This document shows, in pieces, positions 46,541 to 53,189 of a stretch of DNA of 64,000 nt. Every line of letters begins with the position of its first letter. Position 1 is the stretch's first letter. The notes beneath the pieces were generated by a model. The model searched no databases, was not told where the DNA came from, and was given only the letters and a program-made list of their open reading frames with translations. The position numbers and the translations under genes are program-made. Origin of the DNA: Acidobacteriota bacterium (GTDB lineage: Bacteria > Acidobacteriota > Blastocatellia > Pyrinomonadales > Pyrinomonadaceae); the NCBI GenBank assembly GCA_003222895.1, contig QHXI01000066.1:1-64000 (forward strand). Direction: 5' to 3'.

Positions 46541-47407
46541 ATGACTGAACACCTAACCGACATCGAGTTGAGACAGTTCCTCTTGGGAGATATCGATGAG
46601 GGGAAACGTGAGCGGATCGAAAAGCTCTTCATCTCTGATTCAGAATCGAAACAGAGAATCTTGATTGCCGAAGAGGATTTGATCGAAGACTACCTCGACG
46701 GCTCACTTTCACCGACTCAAAAAGAACAATTCCTTGCACAGTATGGTTACACGCCCCAACACCTGCGGCGACTGCAAATCACCAGGTTAATAAAACAACA
46801 TGCGATGACCGCCGCCAGAGCGAAAGTAGTCGATGTGCCGGCGCCGCAGCGAAGTTCGTTCGTCTTCAGGCTTTGGCCCCCAAACATGCGGCTCATGATT
46901 CCCGCACTCGCTGTGTTGATGATCGCTGTAATCGTGGGTGTAATCTGGCTTTCGCGCTTCAATCGCGGGAAATTCGAGGAGGTTAATCAGCGTGCGTCAA
47001 TCGAGCGGGAACTTGCGGAAATTAATTCAACGACTAATCCGCCGGCGCCGCCTTCGCAGGTGTTTTCTCTGGTATTGCCGCCCGTTTCCGTTCGGGGAGT
47101 TGGTCCGAACAATGAAGTCACGCGAAATCCCGCGACGAGCGTACTCGAACTGCATCTTTTGTGGCCTCAGAAGCAAGAGTTCTCAAGTTATCGGATCACG
47201 CTTAACCGCGTCGCCGATACCGAGCAACTCACAATCAATGGGCTACACGTTCAGGATGAGAAGTCCGGGCGTGCGGTCATTGTTAAGATACCCACACACC
47301 TTCTTCGACGGGGTTCCTATCAGGTTAGCTTGAGCGGCGTGGGAGACGACGGCACGATCGGCCCCAGCGAAGAATACACTTTCGCTAACCCATCCAAATC
47401 ATATTAG
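46541..47407 (+). CDS. Anti-sigma-factor-like single-pass membrane protein
   Basis: A 288-residue protein. The N-terminal cytoplasmic part (MTEHLTDIELRQFLLGDIDE to EEDLIEDYLDGSLSP) resembles anti-sigma domains without a zinc site. One transmembrane helix (LMIPALAVLMIAVIVGVIWL, about residues 110-130) leads to a periplasmic beta-rich domain (LELHLLWPQKQEFSSYRITL). GGGAGAG precedes ATG 46541. The topology fits a regulator that holds the neighbouring sigma factor and responds to an envelope signal, possibly proteolysis by the CHAT protein; this link is inference. Confidence 0.7.
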   Translation: MTEHLTDIELRQFLLGDIDEGKRERIEKLFISDSESKQRILIAEEDLIEDYLDGSLSPTQKEQFLAQYGYTPQHLRRLQITRLIKQHAMTAARAKVVDVPAPQRSSFVFRLWPPNMRLMIPALAVLMIAVIVGVIWLSRFNRGKFEEVNQRASIERELAEINSTTNPPAPPSQVFSLVLPPVSVRGVGPNNEVTRNPATSVLELHLLWPQKQEFSSYRITLNRVADTEQLTINGLHVQDEKSGRAVIVKIPTHLLRRGSYQVSLSGVGDDGTIGPSEEYTFANPSKSY

Positions 47408-47626
47408 AGAGACGATGATGTCTCGGCGCGCCGCGCTGAGTACTGACGGGTCTTATGAGTTTGGCAGCATTTCGATTTATTTTCAGCGGACAAACGCGGC
47501 GTGTGCCATTTCGCCCGCCGCATTTTTCCCTCGCCAATCATCGTTCCTGAACCGCGTTTGATTCACGCATTCTTCAGCCTCTAAGTTCGATCCTGAAGCC
47601 AAATCTGTTACTCTAGCCGGCATCAA

Positions 47627-48658
47627 ATGCCTACAAAGTTTTGTCGATTGTTGTTGGTCGCGCTTCTTTTGGCGAGCATTCTCTGCGCGTTGAATCAGAC
47701 TGCTTCGGCGCAGTCTTCCGATCAAAATCTCCCGACGGCCGTCATTTCAAACGACCTCAACGGAAAGATCGTCGCTCTTGATCTTGGCGACCCGCGTCTG
47801 ACCCGACACTACTACGCATTCGAAGCCGACCCTGGTGATTTACTATTCACGGTCGAGAGCAAAAACCTAAACGGCGACGTCGACGTTTTCTCCGCGGTGA
47901 CGTTTCGGCCGCTGACGAAAACGACAATGTACGCGACGTCGCAATCCAGCGAAATTACCAAAGGGATTTATCTGCGCGCGCATCAGATTTTGATTCTGCG
48001 CGTCGAGGCTCGCACGCCGAGCGACGAACCCGGCACGTACCACATTCACTTTGGTGGAACATTCGCGCCTTTCAGCGGTCGCATTCCCGTAGCCGAGAAT
48101 TCAGCGTCGTCAGAAACGTCGCCGGATAAGTCTGACGCCAATCGGTTGTCTTCGGTTGGTGCAACTATCCCTCGGCCGATTGAAGAAACTGTCGCCGCGC
48201 CAAAGCCTTCGCCAGCGAAGTCTGCTGAAGAGACGACGGCGAGGACGACTGCGACTGAGAAACCTGCGACGACAACTCGGCGAACGACTTCACGAAATCC
48301 GCGCCGCGGCACGCGTCGGGCTGCTCCAAAGGTGGCGCCGCCAAAGAAAACTGAATCAACTGAGACGCAGACGGCAGGCAAAGAGACGAAGAGCGAAGAA
48401 GTAAAACCCGCCGCCGTTACTGAGAAACCGGCGGAGGCGACCCAACCGACTTCCGAAAAACCGAAAGCCCAGGAAGTTGCTCCCGCAGGAGCTCACTTAG
48501 TCATTGAAGAAAAAGACGGAACGCGAATCGACAGGCCGATGTCTACTGTACGCCGAGTGATTGTTGAAGGTGGGACGATCGTAATTGTCTTGAAGACCGG
48601 AAAGATCGAACGAATTCAGATGGCTGACGTCGCTAAATTTGCGATCGAGCCGCAGTAG
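47627..48658 (+). CDS. Secreted protein with PPC-like domain and long Ala/Thr/Lys/Pro linker
   Basis: A 343-residue exported protein. A signal peptide (MPTKFCRLLLVALLLASI to ASAQSS) is followed by a beta domain of about 120 residues (LTRHYYAFEADPGDLLFTVE to PGTYHIHFGG) like bacterial pre-peptidase C-terminal domains. A disordered low-complexity linker (about 165-285, rich in Ala, Thr, Lys, Pro and Arg) leads to a compact end domain (HLVIEEKDGTRIDRPMSTVR). Likely a surface or wall-spanning protein; no catalytic motif. It stands alone, converging with the following minus-strand genes. Confidence 0.72.
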   Translation: MPTKFCRLLLVALLLASILCALNQTASAQSSDQNLPTAVISNDLNGKIVALDLGDPRLTRHYYAFEADPGDLLFTVESKNLNGDVDVFSAVTFRPLTKTTMYATSQSSEITKGIYLRAHQILILRVEARTPSDEPGTYHIHFGGTFAPFSGRIPVAENSASSETSPDKSDANRLSSVGATIPRPIEETVAAPKPSPAKSAEETTARTTATEKPATTTRRTTSRNPRRGTRRAAPKVAPPKKTESTETQTAGKETKSEEVKPAAVTEKPAEATQPTSEKPKAQEVAPAGAHLVIEEKDGTRIDRPMSTVRRVIVEGGTIVIVLKTGKIERIQMADVAKFAIEPQ

Positions 48659-48685
48659 ACGGTCGAAAGGGCCTGCTCTTTTGTT

Positions 48686-49132
48686 TTACTCGGCAATATT
48701 ATCCAGAAACCTCAGTTTCCAGACGCCTCGACTCCTAACAAATCCATACATGACAACTTCGCTGCCGCCCGCATCTTTACAGGCGACGGTAAAATGATTC
48801 TTGTCTGCCGGATCGACCTCGGGCTTTGATTCCGCGAAACATTTTGCCGCGTTTGTCTGATCGCTGAACACTTCGCGATACCGTTTCAGCAGTTCGACCT
48901 TTCTTCTAACCGATGGAATTCCATAAGGCATCGTGATCGGGAACTGAGACATCGTAGCGATCGATTCTTTGTCGCCCTTGATAACGGCGACTTTGAACTT
49001 GCCCCAGAACGAATCGATCGACGGATCAGCCTGAACGACGGTTGCGCTGACTTGCACCGCTCCAAATATCATTATCGCTACTGCCACACCGATCAGGACG
49101 TTTCTTGTCAGAGTTACTCTTTGTGTAGTCAT
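48686..49132 (-). CDS. Small secreted protein, unknown function
   Basis: A 148-residue product from ATG 49132, which overlaps the stop of the acetyltransferase gene by ATGA; the longer frame to 49165 lies inside that gene. A signal segment (NVLIGVAVAIMIFGAVQVS) precedes a small alpha+beta domain (IDSFWGKFKVAVIKGDKESI to WKLRFLDNIAE) with two Cys residues that could form a disulfide. The pattern resembles NTF2-like or DUF-type lipocalin proteins, but no family is assigned. It is co-translated with the GNAT gene. Confidence 0.68.
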   Translation of the reverse strand: MTTQRVTLTRNVLIGVAVAIMIFGAVQVSATVVQADPSIDSFWGKFKVAVIKGDKESIATMSQFPITMPYGIPSVRRKVELLKRYREVFSDQTNAAKCFAESKPEVDPADKNHFTVACKDAGGSEVVMYGFVRSRGVWKLRFLDNIAE

Positions 49133-49677
49133 ACTTTCGAGAACGATTTCTGCCCCGCTTTCCACTTGTCGCGGTTGATGCCATAAATCAAAACTTGCTT
49201 ACCGAGCAACTCGGTTTGGCTCTCAACCGTTTCGCCGAGCCGTTCCGCGACCTTAATCGAATTGACGTTCGCGGGCGCGATACAGCTAATGACGTGATCG
49301 CGATTTAGTTTGGTGAACGCGTATTCCAAGGCGCGCCTCGCACCTTCCGTCGCATAGCCTTTGCCCCAACTTTCGCGCGCGAGCGTCCATCCCAACTCGA
49401 ATCCGGGCCAGCCCGCGGGATTCATCAATCCGATTCGACCAATTAACTTTCCGCTGCTCTTTTCTTCAACGGCCCACACGCCATAGCCGAGGAAGTACCA
49501 GTGGCCGATATAGGCGGCCATGCTCTTCCACGCCTCGATTTCAGTTTGCGGTTGCCCGGTGAGGAATTTCATTACCTCTGGATCAGAGGCCATCGCGAGA
49601 AACGCAGGAAAATCATCCTCGCGAAACCAACGCAAAATCAGACGATCGGTTTCAAGCCTGACTTCGTTCAGGTGCAT
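49129..49677 (-). CDS. GNAT-family N-acetyltransferase (RimJ/RimL-like)
   Basis: A 182-residue acetyltransferase that transfers acetyl from acetyl-CoA to an amine. The start LETDRLILRWFREDDFPAFL and the acetyl-CoA loop region (ARESWGKGYATEGARRALEY) are typical of RimJ/RimL relatives, ending with NVNSIKVAERLG. These modify protein N-termini or small amines; the acceptor here is unknown. The ATG at 49677 is 12 bp after the membrane protein gene, so the three small genes at 48686-50160 form one unit. Confidence 0.88.
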   Translation of the reverse strand: MHLNEVRLETDRLILRWFREDDFPAFLAMASDPEVMKFLTGQPQTEIEAWKSMAAYIGHWYFLGYGVWAVEEKSSGKLIGRIGLMNPAGWPGFELGWTLARESWGKGYATEGARRALEYAFTKLNRDHVISCIAPANVNSIKVAERLGETVESQTELLGKQVLIYGINRDKWKAGQKSFSKV

Positions 49678-49689
49678 GATTACGGATTG

Positions 49690-50160
49690 TTACTTGGAAT
49701 AGCGGCGCACGGCAAGCGCAATCGGTAATCCAATGCCGAAGATGTGAATGAGTAGGTTGGGAATCAGCACCTGCCACGGATAAGACCATGGCAAGGTCGT
49801 TGAATGAATCGCTGAAACCCTCATGACAATTCCATACATGAAGAAGTACACACACGCGCCGTACAGAATGCCGCTGAGAATCGCATAGGTGACCATGAAT
49901 CGGAGAGCGCGGCTTAACAAAAAATAAACCGTTGCGGCAATGAGAGCGATCAGAAAATGAAAGAAAAGACCGAGCGCCGCTGATTTCAGTCCGCCTTGAA
50001 ACGCATTCTGGCCGAGGGCGCCGCGCGCCACTGATTGCAAAATTCGGATCGGGCTGACGTGGTTTCGGATTCCGAAAAAGACGCAGGCGTAGGTAATGTC
50101 CAGCGTGCCGGCGATTAGGCCGCCGGTTAGAATCGCTCGCGCTGCGCTGCGTTTAGGCAT
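49690..50160 (-). CDS. Small integral membrane protein, four predicted helices
   Basis: A 156-residue hydrophobic protein. Predicted helices are around ILTGGLIAGTLDITYACVFF, LGLFFHFLIALIAATVYFLL, VTYAILSGILYGACVYFFMY and LIPNLLIHIFGIGLPIALAV. The layout resembles small YagU/DUF1440-like inner membrane proteins, but I cannot assign it firmly. No charged catalytic motif is visible. It begins 20 bp after the end of the TPR gene on the same strand. Confidence 0.72.
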   Translation of the reverse strand: MPKRSAARAILTGGLIAGTLDITYACVFFGIRNHVSPIRILQSVARGALGQNAFQGGLKSAALGLFFHFLIALIAATVYFLLSRALRFMVTYAILSGILYGACVYFFMYGIVMRVSAIHSTTLPWSYPWQVLIPNLLIHIFGIGLPIALAVRRYSK

Positions 50161-50179
50161 GTTGTCGGCGGCGCTTGCG

Positions 50180-50733
50180 CTACTGTGTCTTTCCGGATTT
50201 TAACTGCGAGAGCTTCTCGCGAAACTGCGGCAGATCTTGATTGGCTGGATCGATCTTCGCCAGTTTGTTGATTTGTTCTTCCGCGCCTTTGGCGTCACCT
50301 TTGCTCAAGAGTGCTGCACATAAGCCATCGAGAGCCGGCATGTCATCAGGTTTCTTTTGCAGCGCCGCCTTGTACCATTTTTCGGCGGCGTCGAAATGAC
50401 CGCCGTCGAGGTTGGCGACACCGAGCATCGCCAGGGTATCAAAGTTGGTTGGTTTGATCTTATTCGCCGCAAGCAGATATTCGATTGCCTGATCGTAACG
50501 ACCGATCTGATATTCGAGCTTCGCAGCGGTGACTTGCGCGTCGAAGTCGTTCGGGTTCTCCCGCGCTTGCTTCATCGCCGTCTGCACGGAAGCGAGCATT
50601 TGCTGACCGCCCTCACCGGTCGTTTGATCGCCGCCTGCCACCGGCGGATGATTCGGCGGCAAATTCTGAGGAATCCCCCGATAAAGCCGAGCAGAATTCC
50701 GATGATGCCGAAAAGCAAGTTGTCTCTGGTCAT
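50180..50733 (-). CDS. Membrane-anchored TPR protein, apparent frameshift near the N-terminus
   Basis: About 184 residues if repaired. ATG at 50733 opens a frame MTRDNLLFGIIGILLGFIGG, a membrane anchor, which then shifts; adding one G to the G5 run (plus-strand C5 at 50675-50679) joins it to IPQNLPPNHPPVAGGDQTTG and the TPR body (AAKLEYQIGRYDQAIEYLLA, ALQKKPDDMPALDGLCAALL). As read, only the soluble body from 50662 is open. The anchor-plus-TPR layout resembles the CcmI/NrfG-type TPR protein at 51082-51975, and it lies just downstream of the ccm operon, so an accessory role in cytochrome assembly is possible. Confidence 0.75.
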
Positions 50734-50745
50734 TTCGGTGTAAGT

Positions 50746-50931
50746 TTACTGTGTTGGCTTCAAGAGCGTCCGAATCTGTTCGCGCAATTCAGGATTCTCG
50801 GTATGCCCGTGATGCATAACGGCATGGCTCACGGCGGCTTCCAGCACTTCTTCTTCAGTCCCCTCGATGCGCAAGGTGCAACCGCTTTCGCTGGGATGCT
50901 CGCGACAGTCGATCGATTTTCGTTCTGACAT
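50746..50931 (-). CDS. DUF1059-type small protein
   Basis: A 61-residue protein matching the DUF1059 pattern: an N-terminal Cys pair spaced DCREHPSESGC, then TEEEVLEAAVSHAVMHHGHT with several His. Such proteins are short, soluble and of unknown role; the Cys/His set suggests metal binding. The purine-rich AAAAGAGGTAAG precedes the ATG at 50931. It starts 12 bp before the TPR gene on the same strand. Confidence 0.8.
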   Translation of the reverse strand: MSERKSIDCREHPSESGCTLRIEGTEEEVLEAAVSHAVMHHGHTENPELREQIRTLLKPTQ

Positions 50932-50976
50932 AGCTTACCTCTTTTGGAGTACGTCGGCTCGACGGCGCTTTGGATT

Positions 50977-51064
50977 GTGTCTGTACCGCTAGCGGTAGCG
51001 AGCGGATCACGTCAGCGGTAATGACATCATTTGATCCCGTCGCTACCGCTCCGGGTACTGACAC
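50977..51064. repeat. REP-like inverted pair (GCGGTAGCG family)
   Basis: Arms at 50977-51009 and 51032-51064 are reverse complements with about six mismatches in 33 positions, sharing the core AGCGGTAGCG and a GTAC/GTGTC end. The 22-bp middle is unrelated. It sits directly downstream of the ccmI stop and upstream of the DUF1059 gene. A second pair of the same family is at 51982-52066. Confidence 0.75.
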
Positions 51065-51081
51065 ACGCCGCACTTCAAAGT

Positions 51082-51975
51082 CTATCGCGATCCCTTGCTC
51101 GCGGCCAACGCTTTGGTCCTGGAAATTTGATCGGTGACGGTCTTCAGTTCGTCTGATCCGGGAGGCAAGAGCTTCAATAGTGTTTGCCATTGCTCGATGG
51201 CTTTTTTGTAGTCGCCCGCTTGGTATGCAGCGCTGCCAGAAAGGTCTAAGGCCTTTTGATGTTTCGGATTGATTTGCAGCGCGCGGTTGATTGCCTCACT
51301 CGGTTTGCCGGCAAGATTTTGTCCGTTCGCTAATGCCAGGGCTTCAGCATAATCCGCCCAGGCATCAGCGTCGTTCGCGTTGAGCGTCGTCAGCTTTTCA
51401 TAAGCGGATGCCGCGTCGGAGAATCGCTCCTGCATCATGTAGCTCCGCGCCAGCATCGTCCAACCTTGGGCGTCATTCGGATTCTGTTTAAGCCGATCGG
51501 CGAGCTTGTCTATGTTCGCGGCGATTTGCTGTGGCGACATGGATCCTTGCGACATCTGACCGGGTTGATCAGCCGCAGAGGCCGCCGTAGTGGCGGGAGC
51601 CGTCGCCGGGTTCAGGCCGTGCGGATTGCCAACGATCAGATAAAAAACGATCGCGCCGAGGGGGACGACGAGCGCGACGCTGTAAGCAAAGGCGTTGCCT
51701 CTTTTTGCACCAGAGGATGATGCGTCCGGGCTAGCAGCGACATCTTCGAGCAACCGCCGTTCGAGTTCAGCTTTCTCCTGCTGATACTGCTCTTCGCCAA
51801 TCAAGCCGTTCTTCAGATCCGCATCGAGTTCGCGATTCTGATCTCTATAAACCAGAACGTTGGCTTCGCGTAGTTCGACTTCCTCATTCTCGGTCGATTT
51901 CTGTAGCAGCGCCGGTAAAATAAACCAGAGCGCCAGCAGAATCATCAGCGCAGCAATAATCCAAAAAGTTAGCAT
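51082..51975 (-). CDS. ccmI: Cytochrome c biogenesis protein CcmI (TPR apocytochrome chaperone)
   Basis: A 297-residue protein. ATG at 51975 is chosen because the longer frame to 51993 lies inside a REP repeat. An N-terminal helix (LTFWIIAALMILLALWFILP) is followed by the CcmI-type segment VYRDQNRELDADLKNGLIGE, a second helix (AYSVALVVPLGAIVFYLIVG) and a TPR domain (YMMQERFSDAASAYEKLTTL, SGSAAYQAGDYKKAIEQWQT). CcmI holds apocytochrome c and presents it to CcmF/CcmH for haem ligation. It is the last gene of the ccm operon, separated from ccmH by a REP pair. Confidence 0.88.
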   Translation of the reverse strand: MLTFWIIAALMILLALWFILPALLQKSTENEEVELREANVLVYRDQNRELDADLKNGLIGEEQYQQEKAELERRLLEDVAASPDASSSGAKRGNAFAYSVALVVPLGAIVFYLIVGNPHGLNPATAPATTAASAADQPGQMSQGSMSPQQIAANIDKLADRLKQNPNDAQGWTMLARSYMMQERFSDAASAYEKLTTLNANDADAWADYAEALALANGQNLAGKPSEAINRALQINPKHQKALDLSGSAAYQAGDYKKAIEQWQTLLKLLPPGSDELKTVTDQISRTKALAASKGSR

Positions 51976-51981
51976 GGTATT

Positions 51982-52066
51982 GGTCAGTACCATCCGCGGT
52001 AGCGGATGGGTTAGATCTGGGATTACGTAGATTTTATGAACCCACCCGCTACCGCAGGTGGTGACC
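51982..52066. repeat. REP-like inverted pair between ccmI and ccmH
   Basis: Arms at 51982-52012 and 52039-52066 share GCGGTAGCGG/CCCGCTACCGC cores and GGTCA/TGACC ends as an imperfect inverted repeat. It is the same family as 50977-51064, so two pairs bracket ccmI. The right arm touches the ccmH stop codon at 52066. Confidence 0.75.
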
Positions 52067-52506
52067 TATGCATTCCGCAAAATCTCTTCCGCGCGCTTCC
52101 GTTCATCCGCGGTCAACGGTTGTTCCTGGATCAACTCGCGACGACGTTTCACAAATCGAAACAGCACCACCGTGCCTAGAATCAGCAAAACAAACGGTCC
52201 AAACCAGAGCAGGTAGGTCGTCGATTTCACCGGCGGCTTATACAAAACAAAATCGCCGTAACGCTGCGTCAGGAACGCGATGATCTCCTGATCGCTCTTG
52301 CCGGCTTTCATCTGCTCGCGAATTTCCCTGCGCAAATCTTCCGCCAGATCCGCACGCGAATCCGCGAGCGTTTCATTCTGACAAACCAGACAGCGCAATT
52401 GTTCAGTCAGCGTTTTCATGCGCTGTTCGATTTGCGGATCTTCGTTAGGCTGCGCTTCTTTGGCAAAAGAGAGCAGCGATGAAAAGAAAAGGAGACAAAA
52501 CAGCAT
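52066..52506 (-). CDS. ccmH: Cytochrome c maturation protein CcmH
   Basis: A 146-residue thiol protein that reduces or holds apocytochrome cysteines before haem ligation. The signal peptide is MLFCLLFFSSLLSFAKEA, and the active site is LRCLVCQNETLADS (LRCxxCQ). A C-terminal helix (LLWFGPFVLLILGTVVLFRF) anchors it in the membrane. The frame extends upstream to ATG 52662 next to the ccmG stop, but that extension is made largely of a CACAGAG-type inverted repeat, so 52506 is the best functional start. The original start may have been near 52662 before the repeat arrived. Confidence 0.88.
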   Translation of the reverse strand: MLFCLLFFSSLLSFAKEAQPNEDPQIEQRMKTLTEQLRCLVCQNETLADSRADLAEDLRREIREQMKAGKSDQEIIAFLTQRYGDFVLYKPPVKSTTYLLWFGPFVLLILGTVVLFRFVKRRRELIQEQPLTADERKRAEEILRNA

Positions 52507-52529
52507 TGCCAAAATACTCAGCCGGTGGA

Positions 52530-52633
52530 TTTGTTCTCTGTGTCTCAGTGGATCTTTGTGTCTCTGTGGTGAATTACGTCGCGAACGATCCCACCACCGA
52601 GACACAGAGTTGTCACAGAGACGCAGAGGCAAG
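52530..52633. repeat. CACAGAG-type inverted repeat (MITE-like) at the 5' end of ccmH
   Basis: Two arms of about 42 bp, near 52530-52571 and 52591-52632, are imperfect reverse complements built of repeated GAGACACAGAG units, around a 20-bp centre. The arms also contain internal direct repeats (GAGACACAGAG or CAGAGACGCAGAG twice per arm). The element stands between the ccmG stop and the ccmH signal peptide and is open in the ccmH frame. Confidence 0.75.
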
Positions 52634-52658
52634 ACCCTGTCGATGATATGGTTGAATT

Positions 52659-53186
52659 TCATTGGTTCAATTGCTTTGCCAGCGGCAGAATCTTGTTCGT
52701 CCAAACCTCGTCTGTAATCGGACCGATTTGCTTGAAGCGAATCACCCCGTTCTTATCGATCAAAAAACTTTCGGGCGCGCCATAGACTCCGTAATCGATC
52801 GATGTGCGGCCTTCGGGATCAGAGATCGTCAACGTGTACGGATTGCCTTCTTCTTCCAACATCTGCATCGCCGCCGCGCGTTCATCCTTATAGTCGACGC
52901 CGTAGATCGGAACATCGCCTGTCTTTGAATACTTCACCAGAACTGGATGCTCTTCACGACAAGCGACGCACCACGTGCCCCAGAAATTAATCAGCCAAAC
53001 CTTGCCGCGCATGTCTTTGGCGGCGAAGGTCTTCGTCGGCTCTTTGAGTTGCCTTAGTTGAAAATCCGGCGCGGCTTTGTCGATGAGCGGCGAAGGGACT
53101 TCATGCGGATCGCGATGCAAACCGACGAGCAAGAACCCGACCAGCCCGATGAACAGCACCAATGGAATTAATAAATACTTATTCAT
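52659..53186 (-). CDS. ccmG: Thiol:disulfide interchange protein CcmG/DsbE
   Basis: A 175-residue membrane-anchored periplasmic thioredoxin. The N-terminal helix LLIPLVLFIGLVGFLLVGL is followed by a thioredoxin fold with active site WGTWCVACREEHPVL and the cis-Pro loop YGAPESFLID. CcmG keeps apocytochrome and CcmH cysteines reduced. The gene is 3 bp after ccmF and 9 bp or less before the longest ccmH frame, the normal order ccmF-G-H. Confidence 0.93.
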   Translation of the reverse strand: MNKYLLIPLVLFIGLVGFLLVGLHRDPHEVPSPLIDKAAPDFQLRQLKEPTKTFAAKDMRGKVWLINFWGTWCVACREEHPVLVKYSKTGDVPIYGVDYKDERAAAMQMLEEEGNPYTLTISDPEGRTSIDYGVYGAPESFLIDKNGVIRFKQIGPITDEVWTNKILPLAKQLNQ

Positions 53187-53189
53187 TGG

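Noticed and set aside
48666-48687. Weak hairpin AAAGGG/CTCTTT with TTTTGTTTT between converging genes
   Set aside because: The stem is only six pairs with a wobble and a 4-nt loop; possible bidirectional terminator but not strong enough to list.
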